From Sulfitobacter sp. HGT1 (GTDB taxonomy: Bacteria > Pseudomonadota > Alphaproteobacteria > Rhodobacterales > Rhodobacteraceae), in assembly GCF_013282155.1 (NCBI RefSeq), contig NZ_BLWI01000011.1, forward strand, positions 170,424 to 234,423: 64,000 nt of DNA. The letters are read 5' to 3'. The translations under genes were made by a program, and so were the position numbers. Below are positions 16,234-25,099 of this stretch, in pieces (the stretch's first letter is position 1; each line of letters starts with the position of its first letter). The notes under the pieces were generated by a model. That model was not told where the DNA came from. It ran no database searches and worked only from the letters and a program-made list of their open reading frames with translations.

Positions 16234-17556
16234 ATGTCCCATATTTTTCCCCGTCATACCCGCAACCTCCCGCCGGTCGCTGTCAGCGGCAAAGGGTGCT
16301 ATTTAACCGATGCCAGTGGCAAACAATATCTGGATGCATCTGGGGGGGCGGCAGTGTCGTGTCTTGGTCATGGCGACGTCGAGGTGATCGACGCGATCAA
16401 GGCGCAGTTGGACAGTCTGGCCTATGCACACACGGGTTTTTTCACGTCTGAACCTGCCGAAACCCTTGCCGATCTGCTGATCAAACACGCCCCCGGTGAT
16501 CTGGACCGCGTCTATCTGGTGTCCGGCGGGTCAGAGGCGGTCGAGGCCGCGCTCAAGCTGGCGCGCCAGTATCACGTGGAACGCGGCGAGCCGGAACGGG
16601 GCCGCATCATCGCCCGCAAGCAAAGCTATCACGGCAATACGATCGGGGCGCTGTCGGCAGGGGGCAATGAATGGCGTCGCGCGCAATTCGCGCCGCTGCT
16701 GCTGGACATCAGCCACATTGACCCGTGCTATGAATACCGCCTGAAGCGTGACGGTGAAACGCCCGAAGAATACGGCATTCGCGCCGCGAACCTGCTTGAG
16801 GAAGAATTGCTGCGCGTCGGGCCTGAGACCGTCATGGCCTTTATCGCGGAACCTGTGGTGGGGGCGACCTCTGGCGCGTTGACCGCTGCACCGGGGTATT
16901 TCAAACGCATCCGCGAGATTTGCGATCAATACGGTGTTTTGCTGATCCTTGACGAGGTCATGTGCGGCATGGGGCGCACCGGCGCGCTGTTTGCCTGCAC
17001 TCAAGAGGGTGTTTCCCCCGATATCCTGTGTATCGCCAAGGGTTTGGGCGGCGGGTATCAACCCATCGGTGCCATGCTGTGTACCGCACATATCTATAAA
17101 ACCATCCAGGACGGCACAGGGTTCTTCCAGCACGGGCATACTTATATCGGTCACCCTACGGCGGCGGCTGCCGGGGTTGCTGTTGTCTCTGCCGTGCTGG
17201 GCCGCGATCTGCTGTCCAATGTGCAGCGGCAGGGCGACACATTGCGCAATGCGTTGACCGCTGCCTTTGGGCAGCACCCGAATGTTGGTGATATCCGGGG
17301 GCGTGGCCTGTTTATGGGGGTTGAAATGGTCGCCGACCGAGAGACAAAAGCCCCCTTTGATCCGTCCCGTGGTATCGCCGCCAAGATCAAGAAACATGGC
17401 TTCGAGAATGGCCTGATCTGCTATCCGATGTCCGGAACAATTGATGGCAAAACCGGAGATCACGTGCTGCTGGCCCCGCCTTTTATCATCACCGACGCGC
17501 AGATCGACGAATTGGTTGAAAAGCTGGGTAAAAGCATCACCCAAGCGCTGGCCTGA
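16234..17556 (+). CDS. Class III (omega-) aminotransferase
   Basis: A 440-aa PLP aminotransferase. Motifs are VSGGSEAVEAALKLARQYH, KQSYHGNTIGALSAGGNEWRR, LILDEVMCGMGRTG, the Schiff-base lysine in CIAKGLGGGYQPIGAML and GHTYIGHPTAAAAG. It belongs to the branch commonly labelled aspartate aminotransferase family, which acts on terminal amines and omega-amino acids, and is distinct in sequence from GabT at 2220. AGGAG precedes the ATG by about 8 nt. It is the last gene of the decarboxylase/ATP-grasp/C45 run and ends inside a strong terminator. Its position suggests it deaminates the free amino end of the ligated amine or the product released by the hydrolase. Confidence 0.88.
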   Translation: MSHIFPRHTRNLPPVAVSGKGCYLTDASGKQYLDASGGAAVSCLGHGDVEVIDAIKAQLDSLAYAHTGFFTSEPAETLADLLIKHAPGDLDRVYLVSGGSEAVEAALKLARQYHVERGEPERGRIIARKQSYHGNTIGALSAGGNEWRRAQFAPLLLDISHIDPCYEYRLKRDGETPEEYGIRAANLLEEELLRVGPETVMAFIAEPVVGATSGALTAAPGYFKRIREICDQYGVLLILDEVMCGMGRTGALFACTQEGVSPDILCIAKGLGGGYQPIGAMLCTAHIYKTIQDGTGFFQHGHTYIGHPTAAAAGVAVVSAVLGRDLLSNVQRQGDTLRNALTAAFGQHPNVGDIRGRGLFMGVEMVADRETKAPFDPSRGIAAKIKKHGFENGLICYPMSGTIDGKTGDHVLLAPPFIITDAQIDELVEKLGKSITQALA

Positions 17557-17575
17557 CCGTCAGGTCAGGGTTTTT
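17552..17575 (+). terminator. Rho-independent terminator of the amine operon
   Basis: Stem CCTGACC / GGTCAGG (17552-17558 with 17563-17569), 4-nt loop, then G and TTTTT. It overlaps the aminotransferase stop codon and closes the cluster. Confidence 0.85.
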
Positions 17576-17682
17576 GCGGTTGAGAAAACCGCCCGTAAAA
17601 ATGGTGAAACGATGCAACCCTATGACTAAATCGTGTGAGGTTTCGGATATTATACCCCTGAAAGGCACTGTATAAGCCCAGC

Positions 17683-18330
17683 ATGAAAGACGCCCTTGAT
17701 CATGAAACATCCATGCCGTTGTCAGATATTATTGTCTGTCCGAAATGCGATGCCGTGTATCATCTGAAAATTCCGAAAATGGGCGAAAAGGCAATTTGTC
17801 AGCAATGTCATACGGTTCTGATCGCCCCACGGCACAAGGCCGGGCTAAAGATCATTGCGATCTCGTTTGCGACCTTCATTCTGATTATTGGCGCGGCGTT
17901 CTTTCCGTTTCTTGATATTGATGCGGCTGGTAACAAAAATTCGGTCTCTGTGATGGATGCGGCGCTGGCATTCTCCAGCGGGCCTTTGCTGATGTTGGCC
18001 CTGGCGACCGCAGGATTGATCCTGATTGTGCCGCTGATACGTGTGGTGATCACGCTTTATGTGCTGGTGCCGATTGTGCTGGATCTGCCGCCTTCGCGAT
18101 ACGCGATACAGGCATTTCGCCTGTCCGAGGCGTTGCGCCCGTGGTCAATGGCAGAGATTTTCGCATTGGGTTGCGCGGTTGCGCTGGTCAAGATTGCCGA
18201 TCTGGCGACGGTGGGGTTTGGCCCCGCGTTCTGGATGTTTGGCGGCTTGGTGGTTCTGGTTGTTGCCCAAGACAACTATATTTGTAGATGGTCGGTATGG
18301 AATTCGCTGGAAAACCCGAAAAAATCCTGA
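17683..18330 (+). CDS. pqiA: Paraquat-inducible protein A, first half (PqiA domain)
   Basis: A 215-aa inner-membrane protein with an N-terminal zinc-ribbon-like pair (CPKCDAVYHL; CQQCHTVL), four hydrophobic segments and the PqiA-type SVMDAALAFSSGPLLM / RPWSMAEIFALG motifs. In E. coli, PqiA is one ~417-aa protein with two such domains. Here each domain is a separate gene, and the second overlaps this one by 43 bp. PqiA is the membrane partner of the MCE protein PqiB in envelope lipid transport. It is the first gene of a four-gene operon; the ~100 bp upstream probably holds the promoter. Confidence 0.88.
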   Translation: MKDALDHETSMPLSDIIVCPKCDAVYHLKIPKMGEKAICQQCHTVLIAPRHKAGLKIIAISFATFILIIGAAFFPFLDIDAAGNKNSVSVMDAALAFSSGPLLMLALATAGLILIVPLIRVVITLYVLVPIVLDLPPSRYAIQAFRLSEALRPWSMAEIFALGCAVALVKIADLATVGFGPAFWMFGGLVVLVVAQDNYICRWSVWNSLENPKKS

Positions 18331-18938
18331 GCGCACGCCAGATGGGCATTGTGGCCTGTACGCGCTGCACAAAGGCATGGCCTTTTGGCACGCAAATCTG
18401 CGGGCGTTGTGGCCATAAAATGGTGTCGCGCGATTTTGGCAGCTTGCAGCGGGTTTGGGCGTTTTGGGTGATGGGGCTGATGTGCTATGTTCCCGCGAAT
18501 TTATATCCCATGCTTCAGACCAAGACGTTGTTTCAGAAAGACGAAAGCACGATTATCAGCGGTGCCGTTGAATTGGCCCAGCACGGCGCATTCGGCATCG
18601 CTTTTATCATTTTGCTGGCCTCGGTGGTCATTCCTTTGGCAAAATTCTGGGCCATCGCCTTTTTGGCGATCAGCGTCAAAAGCAGTAAAATGGCGTCAAA
18701 CCACGCGCGGCATTTTATGTATGAAATCGTTGAATACATTGGCCGTTGGTCAATGATCGATATCTTTGTCGTTGCGATTTTATCATCGCTGGTGCAACTC
18801 AAGACACTGGCAACAATCAATCCCGGACCCGCGAGCATGTTTTTCGCACTTTCCGTGATCTTCACGATGCTTTCGGCGCAGGCTTTCGATTCCCGTATGA
18901 TTTGGGATGACCAGGCAAGGGATGGGGACTCCGTTTAA
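18288..18938 (+). CDS. pqiA: Paraquat-inducible protein A, second half (PqiA domain)
   Basis: A 216-aa paralogue of the preceding gene. It has a cysteine pair set (CTRCTKAWPFGTQICGRCGHK), four membrane segments and the motifs ISGAVELAQHGAFGIAF and IGRWSMIDIFVVAILSSLV. The ATG at 18288 (another at 18297) lies inside the upstream gene in a different frame, so translation is probably coupled. With its neighbour it reconstitutes the two-domain PqiA. It almost abuts the MCE gene. Confidence 0.87.
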   Translation: MVGMEFAGKPEKILSARQMGIVACTRCTKAWPFGTQICGRCGHKMVSRDFGSLQRVWAFWVMGLMCYVPANLYPMLQTKTLFQKDESTIISGAVELAQHGAFGIAFIILLASVVIPLAKFWAIAFLAISVKSSKMASNHARHFMYEIVEYIGRWSMIDIFVVAILSSLVQLKTLATINPGPASMFFALSVIFTMLSAQAFDSRMIWDDQARDGDSV

Positions 18939-18939
18939 A

Positions 18940-21024
18940 ATGACTGATACACCACCTGACGTGTCGATCAAATCCGCACGCAAGATATTCCTGAGCGGCG
19001 CGTCGATCGTATGGATCATTCCGTTATTGGCGCTTTTGGTTGCCCTGGGTGTCGCGTGGAACAGCTATAATGCGCGCGGGCCCGAAATTTACGTTGAATT
19101 CGAAAAGGGTGCCGGCATCAAGGCGGGTGAAACCGAATTGCGGTATCGCGATGTGACCGTCGGCCGCGTCGAAGCGGTCGGGTTCTCCCGGGGATTGGGC
19201 AAGGTTGTTGCCACGATCCGCGTCGATAAAGATGTGGCACCCTATATTGATAACAGCGCCGCATTCTGGATCGTGCAGCCCGAAGTGTCTGCCAAAGGGA
19301 TTACCGGTCTGAGTACCGTGTTAAGCGGGGTCTATATTGAAGGGTCCTGGAACGACGAAATCGGCACCTTTGAAAACCGCTTTAGCGGGGCTGACTCTGC
19401 GCCGCTGATCCGGGCGGGACAGAACGGTTTGCAGATCGCGTTTCGTACGGTCGGGAACGGTCAACTGACAGACGACGCGCCGATCCTGTATCGCGGCATC
19501 GAAGTGGGCCGTCTGGGCAAGGCCGAAATCGCACCGCTTGGCAATTTCGCAATCGTGGAGGCGTTGATCTATGAAGAGCACCGCAATCTGATAAACACAT
19601 CCACCCGCTTTTGGGAAAGTTCCGGATTTAGCGTCTCTATCGGGCCAAGCGGTGCCGAAATCGATTTCCAATCCATCGCGACACTTATTGGGGGTGGCGT
19701 GACCTTTGACACATTCGTGTCAGGCGGGGGTCGGGTCCAAGACGGGACCGTGTTTGAAATCTTTTCAAGCAAAGAAGAGGCCCGCAGCGCGGTATTCAAT
19801 TCCTCTGCCGTCGATCCGCTGGAGCTAAGCGTGATCTTTGATGAAAATGTTTCGGGCCTTGCGGTCGGGGCTGCAGTTGAATTGAGCGGGCTGAACATCG
19901 GTCAGGTCGAAGCATTGTCCGGCATTGTTGATTACGACCAGTTTGGCGACAGCCGTGTCCGTTTGAATGTGACCCTTTCGATCCAGCCCGCGCGCCTTGG
20001 CCTTCCCGGCGAGGTATCGGCAGAAAGCGCGCTGGAATTCCTGCAAGACCGCGTGGCGAACGGTTTGCGCGCGCGTCTGGCCTCGGCCAGCCTGCTGACC
20101 GGCGGCCTTAAGGTTGAACTGGTGACGGTCGAAGGCGCGCCAACGGCACGGCTGGTTGCGGCACCTGATGGTTTGCCTGTCATGCCGACAACGAAAAACG
20201 AAACCTCTGACGCGGCTGCAACCGTGGAAGGTGTGTTCACCCGTATCAATAACCTGCCCATCGAAGAGCTGTTGAACAGCGCCATTGCCCTGATGAATTC
20301 GGCCCAGTCGTTTATCGGCAGTGACGAATTGCAACAGACGCCCAAAGATGTGCGGACGTTGATCAACGAAGTCACCGGATTGGTTGCATCGGACTCCGTG
20401 CAAAACATCCCGGTTACCTTGAACGCGACCTTGTCGCGGGTCGAAGCGCTGGTCGCAACGCTTGAGCAAGAGCAAATGGCCAGGCGGTTGATGGATGCCG
20501 TTGACGCGGTATCCGGTGCCGCGGATGCGTTCACAAGCTCAACCGAAGGCGTGCCGGAACTGATCACAGAGATGCAGGCCGTCGCCGCGAAAGCCGGCGA
20601 GATCGAGTTGCAGCAATTGGTGGACGAGCTGACCGCGTTGACCCGTTCAGCCGACGCCGTTATCGGTACCCCTGATGCTATTGCATTGCCGGGATCGCTG
20701 AAAAACGCGTTGGACGAGCTGAATTACACCCTGCAAGAACTGCGTGAAGGCGGGGCTGTTGAAAACGTGAACCAAACCCTGGCTTCCGCACGCAATGCCG
20801 CCGATAATATCGCCGTATCGGCAAAAGACCTGCCACAAATCGTTGACCGACTGTCATCGCTGTTCAATCAGGCCAGCCGTACAATTCAGGGATATGATCA
20901 AGGCGAACAGATAAGCCGCACCGCACAAGAGACACTGCGTGATATTCAAAAAGCGGCTGACGCGCTTGCTTCTTTGGCGCGGACCATTGAACGTAATCCA
21001 AACTCGCTACTGCTAGGACGCTAA
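18940..21024 (+). CDS. pqiB: MCE-family protein PqiB (intermembrane lipid transport)
   Basis: A 694-aa protein with one N-terminal transmembrane helix (IVWIIPLLALLVALGVAW, about residues 25-42) and three successive MCE domains, starting near YVEFEKGAGIKAGETELRYR, LQIAFRTVGNGQLTDDAPILYRG and LSVIFDENVSGLAVGAAVEL. A long C-terminal helical region (residues ~430-690) rich in Leu, Ala and Glu corresponds to the PqiB needle that spans the periplasm. The ATG at 18940 sits one base past the upstream stop; an in-frame ATG at 18907 is possible. It works with PqiA (inner membrane) and PqiC (outer-membrane lipoprotein). Confidence 0.9.
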   Translation: MTDTPPDVSIKSARKIFLSGASIVWIIPLLALLVALGVAWNSYNARGPEIYVEFEKGAGIKAGETELRYRDVTVGRVEAVGFSRGLGKVVATIRVDKDVAPYIDNSAAFWIVQPEVSAKGITGLSTVLSGVYIEGSWNDEIGTFENRFSGADSAPLIRAGQNGLQIAFRTVGNGQLTDDAPILYRGIEVGRLGKAEIAPLGNFAIVEALIYEEHRNLINTSTRFWESSGFSVSIGPSGAEIDFQSIATLIGGGVTFDTFVSGGGRVQDGTVFEIFSSKEEARSAVFNSSAVDPLELSVIFDENVSGLAVGAAVELSGLNIGQVEALSGIVDYDQFGDSRVRLNVTLSIQPARLGLPGEVSAESALEFLQDRVANGLRARLASASLLTGGLKVELVTVEGAPTARLVAAPDGLPVMPTTKNETSDAAATVEGVFTRINNLPIEELLNSAIALMNSAQSFIGSDELQQTPKDVRTLINEVTGLVASDSVQNIPVTLNATLSRVEALVATLEQEQMARRLMDAVDAVSGAADAFTSSTEGVPELITEMQAVAAKAGEIELQQLVDELTALTRSADAVIGTPDAIALPGSLKNALDELNYTLQELREGGAVENVNQTLASARNAADNIAVSAKDLPQIVDRLSSLFNQASRTIQGYDQGEQISRTAQETLRDIQKAADALASLARTIERNPNSLLLGR

Positions 21025-21027
21025 AAA

Positions 21028-21591
21028 ATGAATGCTTTGAAAACGATTGCAACATTGGGCTTTGCCTTGGCGCTTGCGGCCTGCGGGTCTGTGGATCGCT
21101 ATGCTGTTACGATCCCCCCTGTGACGGAAACCGTGCGCATTGCATTTAGATCGGTCGAGGTGCGCGATGTGTCCTTGCCCAGCTATGCAGCTGCCGACGA
21201 AATCCACATTCGTAAAAATGACGGCACATTGGTCAGCTCTTCAGATCAACTGTGGGCCGATGCGCCCGAACGCGCCGTCGCGCTTGAGCTGAGTGAAAGC
21301 CTGTCCCGCCTGACCAACCGCCGCATCGCATCCGAGCCGTGGCCCTTTGAGGCCTACCCCGATGCCCGGCTCGAGCTGCGTTTTGCCGAGCTATTGGCGA
21401 CAGAAACCGGTCAGTTCCGCGCAACCGGCCAGTATTTCGTTGCCGTCACCGGCGGTGGCCGGGAACGGTCGGGCCTGTTCGATCAAACCGTCACGTTTGA
21501 CCCCAAGAGCGGCCCCGCCGGAATTGCCGCGGCACGCGGGCAGTTGATTCTCAAGCTGGCCGAATTTATTGCAAAAGACGGGTTGATGTAA
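21028..21591 (+). CDS. pqiC: PqiC/YmbA-family outer-membrane lipoprotein
   Basis: A 187-aa lipoprotein with signal peptide and lipobox ALAACGS (Cys at about residue 19). The ABC-transport-auxiliary lipoprotein fold shows in VRIAFRSVEVRDVSLPSYAAADEIHIR and later beta segments. It starts 3 nt after pqiB. PqiC caps the PqiB needle at the outer membrane, so the four genes form a complete Pqi system. No obvious terminator follows. Confidence 0.85.
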   Translation: MNALKTIATLGFALALAACGSVDRYAVTIPPVTETVRIAFRSVEVRDVSLPSYAAADEIHIRKNDGTLVSSSDQLWADAPERAVALELSESLSRLTNRRIASEPWPFEAYPDARLELRFAELLATETGQFRATGQYFVAVTGGGRERSGLFDQTVTFDPKSGPAGIAAARGQLILKLAEFIAKDGLM

Positions 21592-21829
21592 TGGCAGCGC
21601 TGAAAGTCACGCGAACTAGTGTGTGGCAGTCAACTTTATGTTGAAATTTCCGACCAAGCCATTAGTAGTCCCCCAAATATGACAGGGTAGCCAATTCTTA
21701 GCAGGACAATAGGATCAGCACTGTAGCTGGCACATGAAACTTTACTGAGCCGAACTTTGGTTGAAATTGATTTGGTGGCGGATTTCCTCCACGGAATTGA
21801 GCCACCTTTTGAAGAACGACAGGAATACA

Positions 21830-23959
21830 ATGCGCGATATTTTGCAGAAACCTCAGGGCGGATCCGAAGCCGAAGAGGATACAATCGACATTGGTGCCCT
21901 GATCGGGACTCTATGGCGGGGAAAGTGGCTGATCGCGATCGTGACCGGCATCGCAATGACCCTGGCCATTTACTATGCGTATTTCGTGGCAATTCCGATG
22001 TACCGCTCCACTGCGGTGGTAATTTTGCAGACAAAGCAGGATAGCATTGTTGACCTGCAATCCGTTGCCGGCGGTCTGTCGGGCGACAGCACCGAGGTAA
22101 ACACCCAAGTAGAGGTGTTGAGGTCTCGTGGTTTGGCTGAAAAAGTGGTCGAGCGGCTAAACCTGATCGAAGATCCGGAGTTTAACGGCAGTTTGAGGGA
22201 ACCGTCGCTGATCGGATCGGTCATTGGCATGATCAAATCTATCATCCGCCCCAGCAGTTCCGATGCAATCGCGCAGGATGAAGTTCTAAAGAAGAACCGT
22301 ATCCGCGATAACGTAACTGCCAACTTGCTGAGCAAAATTGCGGTAAGCAACATCCGGCAAAGTCTGGTCTTCAATATTGCAGTTGAAACCCAATCGCCGG
22401 TCAAATCTGCAAAAATCGCTGATACACTGTCCGAAATCTATATTTTGAACCAGATCGAAGTGAAGTTCGCCGCAACCGAGCAAGCGACAGAATGGTTGAG
22501 CAATCGGGTTTCCGAATTGCAGGTCCAGTTGGAGACCGCTGAAAAGAAAGTATCGGATTTCACCGCGCAAACGCAGCTTGTCTCTGTTGACGGATTGCAA
22601 GCACTCGAGCGGCAGATCAAGGATCTGCGGGATCGGATCACCAATGCCGAGATCACCAAGGCTGGCCTTGAGAAAGCGCTGGACGAGCTGAACGCCGCCA
22701 AAACGCCTGACGAAAAACTGGCCGTGGCCAATGATGCGACGCTTAACCGTATCGCCAGTGGCGGGATGTCATCTGCGGCGAACCTGAACACGTTTGATCT
22801 GCGCTTTCAGACGATCATCAATCGCGTGCAGACAGATATCACACGGGCCGGGCAACAATTGACCGCCTTGCGCCTGTCGGAAACGGAGCTTGGCAGCCAG
22901 CTTGAGAACCAAGGCCAAGACCTGATTGCGCTGCAACAGTTGACCCGTGAATCCGAGGCAACCCGGCTGTTGTACGAATATTTCCTGACCCGTTTGAAAG
23001 AAACATCCGCCCAGGAAGGCATTCAAAAAGCGGATAGCCGGGTTTTGTCCCATGCTGTTGTGCCCGCGAGCCCGAGCGCGCCCAAGAAATCGCAGATCGT
23101 AGCGCTTGCCATGATCCTTGGGGCCATGATCGGTTCCGGCCTTGTGCTGCTGCGCGAGTTCCGGATGAGCACGTTCCGCACGGCGGGCGATCTGGAAGCC
23201 TACACAGGTTATACCGTTCTGGGGCAAATACCGCTCATCCCGACCCGTAAACGTCAGGACACGTTGCAGTATCTTTCGGACAAGCCAACATCGGCCGCAG
23301 CAGAAGCCATTCGCAACCTGCGAACCTCCTTGATGTTGTCGAATCTTGATAAGAAGCCTCAGGTCATCGTGTCAACTTCGTCGATCCCCGGCGAGGGTAA
23401 GACCACGGTTTCGCTGGCTCTGGCCAAGTTCCTGTCCGGTCTGGGGAAATCCGTGCTGCTGATCGAAGGTGATATCAGACGCCGGACGTTGAACGAATAT
23501 TTCCCCTCCCTGCCAAAAGTCGGCATTGCGTCCGTGTTGAACCGGGAAATTGATTTTGCCGATGCCATTCACCGCCCAAAGGGTTTTGAAGCGGATGTTC
23601 TGGCGGGCGAAAAAACCAGCGTGAACGCGGCGGATATTTTCTCGTCCGATACCTTCAAGACGTTCATCGCCGAGATGCGCAAGCAATATGATTTTATCAT
23701 CATCGATACGCCGCCAGTGTTGGTTGTTCCCGACGCGCGGATCATTGCCCAGAATGCTGACGCGATCCTGTTCTCGGTGAAATGGGACAGCACCAGCAAG
23801 GCGCTATTGGACGAATCCATGCGGATGTTCCACAATTCCAATCAGCGTATTACCGGGTTTGTTCTGGGTCAGATTGATGAAAAGGGCATGAAAAGATACG
23901 GCTATGGTGCCAAGGGCGGTGCATATGCCGCGTATGGCCAGGGCTATTACGAAACCTGA
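21830..23959 (+). CDS. Polysaccharide co-polymerase / tyrosine autokinase (Wzc/ExoP type)
   Basis: A 709-aa inner-membrane BY-kinase. The N-terminal Wzz domain has a first helix (WLIAIVTGIAMTLAIYYAYF, about residues 35-55), a long periplasmic coiled coil (residues ~200-400) and a second helix near residue 425 (IVALAMILGAMIGSGLVLL). The cytoplasmic kinase has Walker A SIPGEGKTTVSLALA, Walker A' VLLIEGDIRR and Walker B FIIIDTPPVL, ending in a Tyr cluster (RYGYGAKGGAYAAYGQGYYET) as autophosphorylation sites. AGGA 5 nt upstream supports the ATG at 21830. It controls chain length and export of an exopolysaccharide, yet no flippase, Wza or glycosyltransferase is adjacent, so its glycan cluster lies elsewhere. 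Confidence 0.9.
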   Translation: MRDILQKPQGGSEAEEDTIDIGALIGTLWRGKWLIAIVTGIAMTLAIYYAYFVAIPMYRSTAVVILQTKQDSIVDLQSVAGGLSGDSTEVNTQVEVLRSRGLAEKVVERLNLIEDPEFNGSLREPSLIGSVIGMIKSIIRPSSSDAIAQDEVLKKNRIRDNVTANLLSKIAVSNIRQSLVFNIAVETQSPVKSAKIADTLSEIYILNQIEVKFAATEQATEWLSNRVSELQVQLETAEKKVSDFTAQTQLVSVDGLQALERQIKDLRDRITNAEITKAGLEKALDELNAAKTPDEKLAVANDATLNRIASGGMSSAANLNTFDLRFQTIINRVQTDITRAGQQLTALRLSETELGSQLENQGQDLIALQQLTRESEATRLLYEYFLTRLKETSAQEGIQKADSRVLSHAVVPASPSAPKKSQIVALAMILGAMIGSGLVLLREFRMSTFRTAGDLEAYTGYTVLGQIPLIPTRKRQDTLQYLSDKPTSAAAEAIRNLRTSLMLSNLDKKPQVIVSTSSIPGEGKTTVSLALAKFLSGLGKSVLLIEGDIRRRTLNEYFPSLPKVGIASVLNREIDFADAIHRPKGFEADVLAGEKTSVNAADIFSSDTFKTFIAEMRKQYDFIIIDTPPVLVVPDARIIAQNADAILFSVKWDSTSKALLDESMRMFHNSNQRITGFVLGQIDEKGMKRYGYGAKGGAYAAYGQGYYET

Positions 23960-24073
23960 CGCCACCGGGTGTCGCTGCCTCAAAATTGCCTGATTGATAC
24001 CTTTGCGTTGCCTTAGCTTCGACGTCCTTATGTCCGATATTCGACTGGAATCATTCCAAGCGGGGTCATCGAC

Positions 24074-25081
24074 ATGTCACGTACCAAAGAAATCTTTACT
24101 GCCGCAGGCACCCTTGGTTGCGCTTTGGGCATCGGATTTATCATGCAAAGCTCTGACGCGGCGACCGACCGTTACGGGGCCGCATCGGACGTGGCGCAGC
24201 ATGAGCGTGAGATGCAAGGCCTTGCCGCTGAATCGTCGATCCTCGAGGTGCAGGATATCGAACTGACATCGGCAGCCTTTGATCTGGACCAAGAGAAAGT
24301 CGAGGTCGAGTTTTCTGTACCCGCTACAGAGGCAACGCTTGCCGCCGTATCAGACGTTGAAGCGCCTGTGGCAGGGTCTTCGGCACAGGTGGTCTCTGAC
24401 AGTTGCGAGATCAGCGCCGAGGCGCGCCCGATGGCCGCCGCAATGGTAAACCTTACCCTTGATGCGCCGTGCCTTCCGAACGAACGGATCACCGTTCATC
24501 ACAACGGCATGATCTTTTCGCAAACCACGTCGTCCACCGGCGGGCTGAACATCAACGTTCCCGCCCTAAGCGAAACAGCCGTGTTTGTATTTGCCTTTGG
24601 CAATGGTGACGGTGCCGTGGCGCAGGCCAAAGTCGAAGACCTTGCCGATTTTGACCGTGTGGTCCTGCAATGGAAAGACAACGCCGGCTTCGAGATTCAC
24701 GCGCTTGAGTTCGGCGCAGGATACGGCGACGCCGGCCATGTCTGGTCTGGCAAGCCGCGCGATATGGCGTCAGCGATCACAGGCGAAGGCGGGTTTATCA
24801 CCATCAACGGTGATTTGAGCGCGACTTCACCGATGATTGCCGAAGTGTATACCTTGCCTGCTGACAGTGTTGGCCGCGATGGCGGCGTTGCAATCAGCGT
24901 CGAGGCAGAGGTGAATTCACGCAATTGCGGCCAGGAGATAGAAGCCCAATCCTTGGAACTGGTTTCGGGGAATGATATCCGAACACGAGATTTAACCCTG
25001 TCTGTGCCCGATTGTGATGCAGTTGGTAGCTTTCTGGTGTTGAATAATCTGTTCACAGACCTGAAAGTTGCCAGCAACTAA
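24074..25081 (+). CDS. Secreted or membrane-anchored protein of unknown function
   Basis: A 335-aa protein with an N-terminal hydrophobic segment (residues ~9-26, AAGTLGCALGIGFIMQSS). The remainder appears periplasmic and beta-rich. Four cysteines in two spaced pairs (SCEIS...APCLP; RNCGQE...VPDCDA) suggest disulfides. No catalytic motif is recognised. It ends 18 bp before the PstS/OmpA fusion gene, so the two are probably co-transcribed and may act together in the periplasm. I cannot assign a family. Confidence 0.7.
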   Translation: MSRTKEIFTAAGTLGCALGIGFIMQSSDAATDRYGAASDVAQHEREMQGLAAESSILEVQDIELTSAAFDLDQEKVEVEFSVPATEATLAAVSDVEAPVAGSSAQVVSDSCEISAEARPMAAAMVNLTLDAPCLPNERITVHHNGMIFSQTTSSTGGLNINVPALSETAVFVFAFGNGDGAVAQAKVEDLADFDRVVLQWKDNAGFEIHALEFGAGYGDAGHVWSGKPRDMASAITGEGGFITINGDLSATSPMIAEVYTLPADSVGRDGGVAISVEAEVNSRNCGQEIEAQSLELVSGNDIRTRDLTLSVPDCDAVGSFLVLNNLFTDLKVASN

Positions 25082-25099
25082 ATCAGCGTTTGAGGGTAC

